DNA of 64,000 nt from Anaerostipes sp. MSJ-23 (GTDB lineage Bacteria; Bacillota; Clostridia; Lachnospirales; Lachnospiraceae): assembly GCF_018918155.1 (NCBI RefSeq), contig NZ_JAHLPY010000011.1, positions 1-64,000 of the forward strand. Reading direction: 5' to 3'. The position numbers were made by a program, and so were the translations under genes. Shown here piece after piece: positions 16,307-24,708 of the stretch; position 1 is the first letter of the stretch; each line of letters opens with the position of its first letter. Under the pieces are notes generated by a model, which saw nothing but the letters and a program-made list of their open reading frames with translations, was not told the DNA's origin and searched no databases.

Positions 16307-17034
16307 GTTCATTATTATATATTGTAGGGATTGGACCTGGAAAAGTAGAGGCGATGACAATGGAAGCCAAGCAGGCATTAAAAGAAAGCGAGGTAATTGC
16401 CGGTTATACCGTATATGTGGATCTAATACGTCCTTATTTTAAAGAAAAAGAGTATATAATGACTGGAATGAAACAGGAAAAAGAACGTTGTAAATTGGCA
16501 TTGCAGTCTGCACAAAGTGGAAAAACAACATCCGTTGTATGCAGTGGAGATGCCGGTGTCTATGGAATGGCAGCACTTTTGATTGAGATGGGGAAAGAAT
16601 ATCCTAATATTGAAATTCAGGTGATCGCGGGTGTTACAGCTGCATTATCAGGAGCCGCAGTTTTAGGAGCACCTATTGGACATGATTTTGCAGTAATCAG
16701 TTTGAGTGATTTGATGACACCATGGGAAAAAATTGAAAAACGTCTCGCTTGTGCAGCAATGGCAGATCTTATTATCTGTCTTTATAATCCATCTAGTCGG
16801 AAAAGAAAAGATTATTTAAAAAAAGCCTGTGAAATTATTTTAAAATATCAGCCAGAGTCATTAGTTTGCGGATATGTAAAAAATATTGGAAGAGAAGGAA
16901 AAGAGGCAAAAATTCTTTCTCTTGGTGAGTTGAAAGATACAACCGTTGATATGTTTACAACGGTATTTATCGGAAATAGTCAAACAAAACAGATCAAAAA
17001 TCAGATGGTAACGCCAAGAGGTTATCAATTATAA
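16303..17034 (+). CDS. cbiH: Cobalt-precorrin-3B C(17)-methyltransferase
   Basis: A 243-aa tetrapyrrole methylase catalysing C-17 methylation with ring contraction. Family motifs are LYIVGIGPGKVEAMTMEAKQAL, VVCSGDAGVYGMA, IAGVTAALSGAAVLGAPIGHDFAVISLSDL and LYNPSSRKRKDYL. The start is placed at the TTG at 16303, which overlaps the cbiG stop and has GAGG eight bases upstream; the longer frame to 16237 encodes no family sequence. Confidence 0.9.
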   Translation: MSSLLYIVGIGPGKVEAMTMEAKQALKESEVIAGYTVYVDLIRPYFKEKEYIMTGMKQEKERCKLALQSAQSGKTTSVVCSGDAGVYGMAALLIEMGKEYPNIEIQVIAGVTAALSGAAVLGAPIGHDFAVISLSDLMTPWEKIEKRLACAAMADLIICLYNPSSRKRKDYLKKACEIILKYQPESLVCGYVKNIGREGKEAKILSLGELKDTTVDMFTTVFIGNSQTKQIKNQMVTPRGYQL

Positions 17035-17052
17035 GTAAGAAAGGAGACGAAA

Positions 17053-19074
17053 ATGGCGGCAATTACAGTTTTTGGAGGTACAACAGAAGGAAGAATTCTT
17101 GCGGAGGCATTTGGGGATACCTCTCTTGAACTGTTCGTATGTGTTGCAACATCTTATGGGGCATCTCTTCTTCCAAAATGTAAAAACATTAACATTCATA
17201 CCGGACGTATGGATGTGCAGGAAATGAGAGATTTTCTTTTAAGTCATACATCAGGCTGTTGTTTGGATGCAACACACCCTTATGCTCAAGATGTAACAAA
17301 AAATATTAAAGAAGCTTGTAAAGAAGCTGGAATTTTGTATGTTCGTATTTTCAGAGAAGAAGGAGCTCATCAGGAAAAAGAACAGGGAATTTATTATAAA
17401 AAGGATCTTAGACAAGCCATTAAGTTTTTAAAAAAACAGGAAGGAAATATTTTGATTACAACGGGTAGTCGTGATTTAGAAGCTTATACACAAATTCCAA
17501 ATTATGAAGAACGGTGTATTGCGAGAGTTTTACCTGGAATTGAGGTCTTACAAAAATGTGAAAGTCTTGGATTTCATGGAAAACATGTGATTGCGATGCA
17601 GGGACCTTTTGGTGAAGATTTCAATTATTGGATGTTAAAGGAAACAAAAGCTTCTTGGCTTGTAACAAAAAATTCTGGGCGCACTGGAGGTTATGAAGAA
17701 AAATGTGCAGCCGCAATACGTGCCGGCGTTGGAGTTGTTGTAATAGGGAGACAGGAAAAAGAAACAAAAGAAGCAATGGATGTTTTGGAAGCAATTGAAT
17801 GGGTAAAAAAAAGATATAATCTCGCTATTGATGAAAAATGGCTCGATGATTTAAAAAAACGCCAGATTTATCTGATAGGAATGGGGCCTGGAAATCCTAA
17901 AATGATGACAATTTTAGCAAAAGAGGCATTGGAAAATAGTGATGCTGTCATCGGTGCCGGAAGAGTTCTTCAAATATGGGAAGAAGATACGAAAAAGCCC
18001 AAATATAATTGCTATAAGAAAGAAGATATTTTTGATATTTTAAACGATCATCCAGAATATCAAAAAATATCGATTGTTTATTCTGGTGATCTTGGGTTTT
18101 ATTCTGGAGCAAGAGGGATGAAAGAATTATTTCCAGATGCAAATGTGCATATGATTTCTGGAATTGCATCCCCGGTTGCATTTTTAAATGAGCTTGGAAT
18201 TCCGTGGAGTGAAGTTTTTTTGACAAGTTGTCATGGAAAACATCAAAATTTATTGTCTTTGATTCAGGAACATCGTTATGTATGCAGTTTGCTTGGAAGT
18301 GAGAATACAGTAAAAGATACATGTGAGCAATTAATTGCGTGTAAAATGACGGATGTAAATGTTGTCCTTGGAGAAAAAATTTCTTATCCAGAAGAAAATG
18401 TAACGAGAGGAAATCCAAAAGATTTTCTTTCTATAAAATATGATCCGCTTTCTATAGTTTTATTTGAAAATCCGAGAGTACAAAAAGAGGTAAAAGGGTT
18501 CGGAAAAAAAGATACTTCTTTTATTCGTGGAAAAGTTCCAATGACAAAAGAAGAAGTGCGTACGATTTTATTATCGAAATTACATTTAAGGAAAGATTCC
18601 ATACTTTATGATGTTGGAGCCGGAACCGGATCAGTATCTATTGAAGCGGCCCAAAAATGTAAAGATGGAATGGTTTATGGAATTGAGAAGAAGGAAGAAG
18701 CCATCCATTTGCTGCATAAAAATAAAAAGAAATTTGGCGTTTCTAACTTTAAAATTATAGAAGGAGAAGCTTCTGAACAAATAGATATCTTGCCACGACC
18801 AACGCATGCATTTTTAGGAGGAACCGGAGGCAAGATGATGGCAATCATAGAAAAAATCCGAGAAAAAAATAAGGATACACGGTTTTGTATAACATCGGTT
18901 ACACTTGAAACATTGAAACAACTTGAAATACTGCAAAAAAAATTTCCAGAGTATGAAACGATGGAAATCATTCAGATTCAAGTATCAAGAGCAGAAACGA
19001 TGGGAAAATATCATTTGATGAAAGCACAGAATCCAGTTTGGATTGCAAGTTTTGGAGGAAAAGAAGATGAGTAA
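17053..19074 (+). CDS. cbiJET: Triple fusion CbiJ-CbiE-CbiT (precorrin-6A reductase / C5,15-methyltransferase / decarboxylase)
   Basis: A 673-aa protein joining three consecutive activities. Residues about 1-255 are CbiJ, the NADH-dependent cobalt-precorrin-6A reductase (ITVFGGTTEGRILAEAF, DATHPYAQDVTKNI, NILITTGSRDLEAY). Residues about 270-475 are CbiE (YLIGMGPGNPKMMT, IVYSGDLGFYSGARG, TSCHGKH), which methylates C-5. Residues about 490-673 are CbiT (PMTKEEVRTILLSKL, VGAGTGSVSIEAAQ), which methylates C-15 and decarboxylates. CbiET fusions (CobL-like) are common; adding CbiJ makes three. The reading frame is continuous with no sign of frameshift. Confidence 0.92.
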   Translation: MAAITVFGGTTEGRILAEAFGDTSLELFVCVATSYGASLLPKCKNINIHTGRMDVQEMRDFLLSHTSGCCLDATHPYAQDVTKNIKEACKEAGILYVRIFREEGAHQEKEQGIYYKKDLRQAIKFLKKQEGNILITTGSRDLEAYTQIPNYEERCIARVLPGIEVLQKCESLGFHGKHVIAMQGPFGEDFNYWMLKETKASWLVTKNSGRTGGYEEKCAAAIRAGVGVVVIGRQEKETKEAMDVLEAIEWVKKRYNLAIDEKWLDDLKKRQIYLIGMGPGNPKMMTILAKEALENSDAVIGAGRVLQIWEEDTKKPKYNCYKKEDIFDILNDHPEYQKISIVYSGDLGFYSGARGMKELFPDANVHMISGIASPVAFLNELGIPWSEVFLTSCHGKHQNLLSLIQEHRYVCSLLGSENTVKDTCEQLIACKMTDVNVVLGEKISYPEENVTRGNPKDFLSIKYDPLSIVLFENPRVQKEVKGFGKKDTSFIRGKVPMTKEEVRTILLSKLHLRKDSILYDVGAGTGSVSIEAAQKCKDGMVYGIEKKEEAIHLLHKNKKKFGVSNFKIIEGEASEQIDILPRPTHAFLGGTGGKMMAIIEKIREKNKDTRFCITSVTLETLKQLEILQKKFPEYETMEIIQIQVSRAETMGKYHLMKAQNPVWIASFGGKEDE

Positions 19075-21463
19075 TCATATGGCAAGAGTATTATTTACAG
19101 CGCCTAAAAGTGGAAGTGGCAAGACGATGGTCGTTTGTGGAATGATTGAAGCACTGAAACGAAAAAATAAGATTCCTGCTTGCATAAAATGTGGACCAGA
19201 TTATATTGATCCGATGTTTCATCGGAAGGTTCTTGGAATTGATTCTGGTAACCTTGATTCATTTTTTACAGAAGGGGAGACGATTCGTTATCTTCTTGTA
19301 AGAAAGATGGAGAATGCGGATATTACTTTGATGGAAGGGGTCATGGGATATTATGATGGTCTTGGAGGGCAGTCTGAAAAGGCAAGTACTTATGAAATCG
19401 CTCAAATTACAAAAACGCCGGTTATTTTAGTAGTGGATGGACATGGAGCTAGTGTTTCTTTGGCAGCGGTGATTCAAGGAATGATAAAATATCGGAAAGA
19501 TAGTAATATTCAGGGAGTGCTTTTAAATCGTGTATCTGCTGGTTATTATGGACGGTTAAAGGAACTGATTGAAAAAGAATGTCAGGTAAAAGTTGTTGGA
19601 TATTTACCGGATATGAAAGATCTTTATGTTCCATCAAGACATTTAGGATTAATTACTCCGGAAGAAATGAAGGAATTTCATCGATGGGCAGAACAGATTG
19701 CAATTCAGATGGAAGAAAGTGTCGATCTTGAAGCAATCATGGAAATTGCTGCACAGGCACAAAAATGCGAGGGAAAGAGACCACAACTTCCAAAAATTCA
19801 TGGAAAAGTAAAGCTGGCGGTTGCAATGGATGAAGCCTTTTCCTTCTATTATAAAGAGAATTTGGAATTGCTTTGTGAGATGGGAGCTCAGATTGTTACT
19901 TTTTCTCCTCTGCATGATGAATCTTTGCCAGATGATATTGATGGAATTTTGTTTGGTGGAGGTTATCCGGAAAACTATGTAAAAGAGTTGGAAAAAAATA
20001 AGAAGATGCGTATGCAGATCCAAAGACTTTTAAAAGACAAAATGCCGTGTCTTGCCGAATGTGGAGGCTTTTTATATTTACAAAAAAGCTTAGAAGGCAG
20101 CCATGGAAGTTATGGAGAAATGACAGGAGTTTTTGATGGAGAAGGGTTTAAAACGTCAAAACTTAAACGATTTGGTTATGTGCAGCTTGAAATAAAGACG
20201 CCAGGGATTCTTGGCGAACGTGGTCAGATCATTCGTGGACATGAATTTCATTACTGGGATTGTACAAAGAATGGAGAAGATTTTGTGGCAAAAAAACCAA
20301 CGGGAAAAATTTCTTATGATTGTATGATTCATACGCCATTTGTGGCAGCTGGTTTTCCGCATCTTTATTATTATAGTCATCCAGAAATGATACATTCTTT
20401 TCTTCAGGCATGCAAAAGATTTCAAGCACAAAGGCTTGCAAGAAAGCATTGGGATGCGATAGCAAAACCAATTGATAGTCTTGGTCAGTTGGAAAAATTG
20501 GTTATCCAGTTATGTAAAATTTCAGGCGATTCAAAACCCTGGAACCTTCAAAAAAGAGCTTTGCTTATTTTATGTGCGGATCATAGGGTCGTAGACGAGG
20601 GAGTTACTCAGACGGGAAGTGAAGTTACAAAGATTGTAGCTGAAAATTTTGCAAAAGGATGCTCTACGGTAAATTATATGGCTGAAAGTGCCAATGTTGA
20701 TATTTATACGATTGATGTTGGAATGGATACTGCGGCTTATCCGGAAAAAAATCTTGTGCAACATGCAGTTATTGATCGAAAAATTGCAAGAGGAACCAGA
20801 AATATTGCAATAGAAGCGGCTATGACAAGAAAACAATATGAGCGTGCCATAGAAACTGGAAGGGAGCTAGTGAGGGAATTAAAGGAGAATGGTTATCAGG
20901 TTCTTTCAATAGGAGAGATGGGAATTGGAAATACAACTCCATCTAGTGCGCTTACATCTCTTTTCCTTTCAGAGCCTATTGAGAAAGTAACTGGACGAGG
21001 AGCTGGATTGTCAGATCAATCATTGGAAAGAAAAAGAATTGTTGTAAAAAAGATCGTAGACCGGGTAAAGAAAAACAAAAATAATACACCAGAGGAAATT
21101 CTTATAGAAGCTGGAGGTTATGAAATTGTGGCAATGACTGGTATATTTCTTGAAGCAAAAAGACAGAGAATACCGGTGATTCTTGATGGAGCGATTTCAG
21201 CCGCCGCAGCACTGGCAGCAGCAAAGATCGATCCAGGAACGGTAGAAATCATGATTGCTTCTCATGTATCTAAAGAAGGTCTTGCACCGTTGATTTTAAA
21301 AGAACTTGGCCTTCGTGCGATTGTCCATGCAGATATGAGCCTTGGAGAAGGAAGTGGAGCCATAACATTGTTTCCTTTGCTTGACATGGCAATGAATGTT
21401 TATAAAAATATGGGGACTTTTGAAGAATATAACATTGAAGAATATAAAAGATTTCATTCATAG
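19067..21463 (+). CDS. cbiA-cobT: Fusion of cobyrinate a,c-diamide synthase (CbiA) and CobT
   Basis: A 798-aa fusion. Residues 1 to about 450 are CbiA: P-loop APKSGSGKTMVVCGM, KCGPDYIDPMFH, and a glutaminase-like half with ILFGGGYPE, PCLAECGGFLYL (nucleophile Cys) and GHEFHYW. Residues about 455-798 are CobT, which activates the lower-ligand base with nicotinate mononucleotide: IDSLGQLEKLVIQL, ADHRVVDEGVTQTGSEVT, IGEMGIGNTTPSSAL and the catalytic-Glu segment LGEGSGAITLFPLL. The ATG at 19067 overlaps the cbiT-domain stop and has GGAGG upstream. CbiA and CobT act at distant steps, so this pairing is unusual. Confidence 0.92.
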   Translation: MSNHMARVLFTAPKSGSGKTMVVCGMIEALKRKNKIPACIKCGPDYIDPMFHRKVLGIDSGNLDSFFTEGETIRYLLVRKMENADITLMEGVMGYYDGLGGQSEKASTYEIAQITKTPVILVVDGHGASVSLAAVIQGMIKYRKDSNIQGVLLNRVSAGYYGRLKELIEKECQVKVVGYLPDMKDLYVPSRHLGLITPEEMKEFHRWAEQIAIQMEESVDLEAIMEIAAQAQKCEGKRPQLPKIHGKVKLAVAMDEAFSFYYKENLELLCEMGAQIVTFSPLHDESLPDDIDGILFGGGYPENYVKELEKNKKMRMQIQRLLKDKMPCLAECGGFLYLQKSLEGSHGSYGEMTGVFDGEGFKTSKLKRFGYVQLEIKTPGILGERGQIIRGHEFHYWDCTKNGEDFVAKKPTGKISYDCMIHTPFVAAGFPHLYYYSHPEMIHSFLQACKRFQAQRLARKHWDAIAKPIDSLGQLEKLVIQLCKISGDSKPWNLQKRALLILCADHRVVDEGVTQTGSEVTKIVAENFAKGCSTVNYMAESANVDIYTIDVGMDTAAYPEKNLVQHAVIDRKIARGTRNIAIEAAMTRKQYERAIETGRELVRELKENGYQVLSIGEMGIGNTTPSSALTSLFLSEPIEKVTGRGAGLSDQSLERKRIVVKKIVDRVKKNKNNTPEEILIEAGGYEIVAMTGIFLEAKRQRIPVILDGAISAAAALAAAKIDPGTVEIMIASHVSKEGLAPLILKELGLRAIVHADMSLGEGSGAITLFPLLDMAMNVYKNMGTFEEYNIEEYKRFHS

Positions 21464-21478
21464 AAAGGAATAGAAAGG

Positions 21479-22045
21479 ATGCTATATCTTATCACCGGTG
21501 GAAGTGCCAGTGGAAAATCAGAATATGCAGAAAATCTTGCAGTAAAAAAACATAGAGAAATATTTGGGGATGGGAAGCTTTTGTACGCAGCTTTTATGTA
21601 TCCGTATGATGAAGAATGTAAACAGAGAATTGAACGACATAGACAAATGCGAAAGGAAAAAGGATTTGAGACGATAGAGCCTTATATATGCAAAGATGAT
21701 ATTTCATTTGGTAGGAGAGATGTTGTTTTGATGGAATGTATGTCGAATCTTCTTGCAAATGAGATGTATTTGGACGGTGGGGTAACCAAACGTTATCCAG
21801 GAAAATGTTATGAAGATTTAGAAGATATCATTATATCTTACATAAAAAAGGTAGAGGAAAACGTCGGATGTGTTGTCATCGTAACCAATGAGATATTTGC
21901 GGATGGAATGCCGAAGGATTTAGAAATGCGTTCTTATGTTACAATCCTTGGGCAAATCAATCAGAAACTTGCAAAGATGAGTACGGCAACAGTGGAAGTG
22001 GTTTGTTCGATTCCTGTTTTTTTGAAAGGAGAAGAGAAATGTTAA
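21479..22045 (+). CDS. cobU: Adenosylcobinamide kinase / guanylyltransferase CobU
   Basis: A 188-aa bifunctional enzyme phosphorylating adenosylcobinamide and attaching GMP. The P-loop ITGGSASGKSEYAE is at the N-terminus, a central RIERHRQMRK region carries the His of the guanylylated-intermediate type, and VLMECMSNLLANEM with VIVTNEIFADGMP are family motifs. Length is normal for CobU. It overlaps cobS by 7 bp. A shortened second copy lies after cobS. Confidence 0.88.
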   Translation: MLYLITGGSASGKSEYAENLAVKKHREIFGDGKLLYAAFMYPYDEECKQRIERHRQMRKEKGFETIEPYICKDDISFGRRDVVLMECMSNLLANEMYLDGGVTKRYPGKCYEDLEDIIISYIKKVEENVGCVVIVTNEIFADGMPKDLEMRSYVTILGQINQKLAKMSTATVEVVCSIPVFLKGEEKC

Positions 22046-22782
22046 AATCCATGATCATTGCATTTTCAACGTATTCTAAAATTCCAATGCCGCAGATTGA
22101 ATGGGATAAGAAAAGTATGCACTATAGTCTTTGCTTTTTTCCATTTGTTGGGCTTGTCATTGGTGTCATCTTTGTATTTGGATATGAAATTCTACGATGG
22201 ATTGGATTTGGGAAAATAGCAATTTCAGCTATTTTAACAGTACTTCCGGTGTTATTAAATGGAGGAATTCATATGGATGGTTTTCTTGACACCATTGATG
22301 CAAAAAGTTCTTATCAACCAAAGGAAGAAAAACTTCGCATTTTAAAAGATCCACATATGGGTGCATTTGCAGCAATTTATGGATGTGTCTATTTGTTGCT
22401 TTCGTTTGGTCTTGTTAGTGAGATAAATCAGCATACCATTTTTCTTGTTGCAGCAGGATTTATATATTCAAGGATTTTAAGTGGATGGTCTATCAAGACT
22501 TTTTTAAAAGCAAAACATGATGGAATGGCGGCAACGACTTCAGATGCAGCATCAAAAAATGTAAAGTGGATTCTTATAATAGAAGGAATTTGTACAGCCA
22601 TTGGAATGCTAGCTTTTGACTTTGTACGAGGTGGACTTTGTATTTTAGTAGGATTGGGTTGCCTTTTTTACTATAGAAAGATGGCTTACAAGGTTTTTGG
22701 TGGTATTACAGGAGATATTGCTGGATATTTTTTACAATTGTGTGAGATTTTTATACTTGCGATTTTGGCGGTTGCAAAGTAG
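22039..22782 (+). CDS. cobS: Cobalamin (5'-phosphate) synthase CobS
   Basis: A 247-aa integral membrane enzyme joining adenosylcobinamide-GDP and alpha-ribazole phosphate. Motifs are FSTYSKIPMP near the start, NGGIHMDGFLDTIDAKSSYQPKEEKLRILKDPHMGAFAA spread over about residues 70-115 (metal-binding Asp residues), and GGITGDIAGYFLQLCEI at the end. Five or six hydrophobic helices. The start at 22039 is set by GGAGAAG; the longer frame runs inside cobU. Confidence 0.93.
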   Translation: MLKSMIIAFSTYSKIPMPQIEWDKKSMHYSLCFFPFVGLVIGVIFVFGYEILRWIGFGKIAISAILTVLPVLLNGGIHMDGFLDTIDAKSSYQPKEEKLRILKDPHMGAFAAIYGCVYLLLSFGLVSEINQHTIFLVAAGFIYSRILSGWSIKTFLKAKHDGMAATTSDAASKNVKWILIIEGICTAIGMLAFDFVRGGLCILVGLGCLFYYRKMAYKVFGGITGDIAGYFLQLCEIFILAILAVAK

Positions 22783-22800
22783 ATAAGAAAGGATAGAAAA

Positions 22801-23130
22801 ATGATATTTATTACAGGAGGAGCTGGACAGGGAAAATACTCCTATGCAACAAAGCAGTTTGGAGGAGAGAAAAAAATTATTGATCATTATCATAAAAGGG
22901 TAGAGGAACAATTAAAAAAAGGTTTGGATCCGATGGAAGAAGTAAAAAGATTTTTAGAAGAAGAAAAACCGGATATTGTGATCAGTGATGAACTTGGATG
23001 TGGTCTTGTTCCGATAGAAAAAGAGGAAAGGGACTTTAGGGAATGTTCTGGAAGAGTCAGTTGTTATCTTGCCGGACAGGCTCAAACCGTAATTCGTGTT
23101 CTTTGTGGAATTGGGGAGAAAATTAAATGA
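22801..23130 (+). CDS. Compact CobU-like protein (109 aa)
   Basis: This resembles the two ends of CobU with the middle missing. It has a P-loop ITGGAGQGKYSYA at residue 4, a short helical stretch, then VISDELGCGLVPIEKEERDFRECSGRVSCYLAGQAQ, matching the CobU C-terminal NEVG-type and RxFRxxxGR segments. The catalytic His region of full CobU is absent. It is an intact reading frame with its own ribosome site (AAAGGATAG) and a stop overlapping cobC by 4 bp, so it looks retained. It may be a single-activity nucleotide-binding protein; the function is unproven. Confidence 0.75.
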   Translation: MIFITGGAGQGKYSYATKQFGGEKKIIDHYHKRVEEQLKKGLDPMEEVKRFLEEEKPDIVISDELGCGLVPIEKEERDFRECSGRVSCYLAGQAQTVIRVLCGIGEKIK

Positions 23131-23723
23131 AACTTATCATGATCCGTCATGGAAAAACAAAAGGAAATGTTGAGGGACGTTATGTTGGTTGTACAGATGA
23201 AGATATTCTTAAAAGCGAGCGATCACGGCTTCAAAAAAAGAAATTGCCACAGATAGATATTCTTTATGTAAGTCCAATGAAACGTTGTGTTGAAACTGCA
23301 AAAATTCTCTATCCGGGAAAAGCTCCTTTGTTTGTGCCTGATTTTCGAGAGTGTGATTTTGGGGCGTTTGAATATCAAAATTATAAAGAATTGAATGGAA
23401 ATAAAGATTATCAAAAATTTATTGATACGATGGGAATGAGTGGTTTTCCTGGTGGGGAGACAAGAGTACAGTTTCAAAAAAGATGCTGTATGGCCTTCGA
23501 GAAAATTTTAATGGGGTTAAAAGAAAAGGAAAAAATAGCAATGGTTGTACATGGTGGAACGATTATGGCAATCTTGGATGCGTTTTCAGATCCTCATCAG
23601 GACTATTATGGTTGGCAGATTGGAAATGGAGAAGGATTGGAAATGGACGTTTGCCAGAAACAAGATAAGATTTGCCTAACATCCATTCATAAGATTGAGA
23701 CAGGAGGGCATGGCATTGAATAA
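23127..23723 (+). CDS. cobC: Alpha-ribazole phosphatase-type histidine phosphatase CobC
   Basis: A 198-aa histidine-phosphatase protein. The N-terminal IMIRHGKTKGNVEGRY carries the RHG catalytic motif; VSPMKRCVETAKIL, ECDFGAFEYQNYKEL and MVVHGGTIMAIL with the second His complete the site. In this context it should remove the phosphate from alpha-ribazole-5'-phosphate or cobalamin-5'-phosphate. It overlaps the compact CobU-like gene by 4 bp. Confidence 0.88.
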   Translation: MKLIMIRHGKTKGNVEGRYVGCTDEDILKSERSRLQKKKLPQIDILYVSPMKRCVETAKILYPGKAPLFVPDFRECDFGAFEYQNYKELNGNKDYQKFIDTMGMSGFPGGETRVQFQKRCCMAFEKILMGLKEKEKIAMVVHGGTIMAILDAFSDPHQDYYGWQIGNGEGLEMDVCQKQDKICLTSIHKIETGGHGIE

Positions 23724-24696
23724 AATCGTTGTCATATGTGTGGGATGTTTGTTAGATTGGATAATTGGAGATCCACATTGGCTTTGGCATCCAGTTCAAG
23801 GAATTGGGCAATGCATCGTGTGGATAGAAAAAGGACTTCGGACTTTCTTTCACATATCTGATCAGAAAGAAGAAGATCGCACGAAAAAAATATGGTGTGG
23901 AGGAATTCTTGTTTTGCTTGTATTGCTTTTTTCCTTCTTTGTCTTTGGAGGAATCTTGTGGATTTGTGGAAAAATTCATCCAGCAATTCAAATGGCAGTG
24001 GAATGTATTTTTTGTTGGCAGATGTTGGCGGCAAGATCTCTTCAGAAAGAAAGTATGAAAGTTTATGATGCATTAAAAGAAGGAGATCTTGAAAAGTCAA
24101 GAAAGGCAGTTTCTATGATTGTTGGTCGTGATACCTCGGTTCTTGATCAGAAAGGAATTACAAAAGCAGCTGTTGAGACGGTAGCAGAAAATACATCAGA
24201 TGGAGTCATCGCACCATTATTTTACATGCTTCTTTTTGGACCGATGGGAGCGTGCCTTTATAAGACTGTAAATACAATGGACTCAATGATTGGATATAAA
24301 AATGAACGTTATCTTTATTTTGGACGGGTGGCAGCTAGACTGGATGATTTTGTAAATTATATTCCGGCAAGAATTTCCGGATTATTTATGATTTTTGCTT
24401 CTTTTCTTTTACACCTGAATGTTAAGGGGGCATGGAAAATTTATAAGAGAGATCGAAAAAAACATGCTAGTCCTAATGCAGCCCAGACAGAGGCAGTTTG
24501 TGCAGGTGCTTTATCAATTCGTCTAGCAGGGGATGCCTGTTATTTTGGAAAGTTATATAAGAAAGAATTTCTTGGAGATGACCTTCGTCCAATAGAAACA
24601 GAAGATATCAGGCGAGCATGCTCTTTAATGTATGTAACGGAAATTCTTGTATTTATTGTAGGTATTTTGATCATAGGATTGTGGATGGTGAAATAA
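23710..24696 (+). CDS. cbiB: Adenosylcobinamide-phosphate synthase CbiB
   Basis: A 328-aa membrane enzyme attaching (R)-1-aminopropanol phosphate to adenosylcobyrate. Family motifs are LDWIIGDPHWLWHPVQGIG near the N-terminus, GRDTSVLDQKGITKAAVETVAENTSDG, and YKNERYLYFGRVAARLDDFVNYIPARISG in pieces across residues 190-225. Start choice is uncertain: AGGAGGG (23702-23708) touches the ATG at 23710 but is ideally spaced for an in-frame TTG at 23716. It overlaps cobC by 14 bp. Confidence 0.9.
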   Translation: MALNKIVVICVGCLLDWIIGDPHWLWHPVQGIGQCIVWIEKGLRTFFHISDQKEEDRTKKIWCGGILVLLVLLFSFFVFGGILWICGKIHPAIQMAVECIFCWQMLAARSLQKESMKVYDALKEGDLEKSRKAVSMIVGRDTSVLDQKGITKAAVETVAENTSDGVIAPLFYMLLFGPMGACLYKTVNTMDSMIGYKNERYLYFGRVAARLDDFVNYIPARISGLFMIFASFLLHLNVKGAWKIYKRDRKKHASPNAAQTEAVCAGALSIRLAGDACYFGKLYKKEFLGDDLRPIETEDIRRACSLMYVTEILVFIVGILIIGLWMVK

Positions 24697-24708
24697 AGGA
24701 GGATTCAG

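Noticed and set aside
19649-20023. Long antisense frames within cbiA-cobT and other large genes
   Set aside because: They are codon-bias shadows in AT-rich coding sequence, without ribosome sites or recognisable domains.
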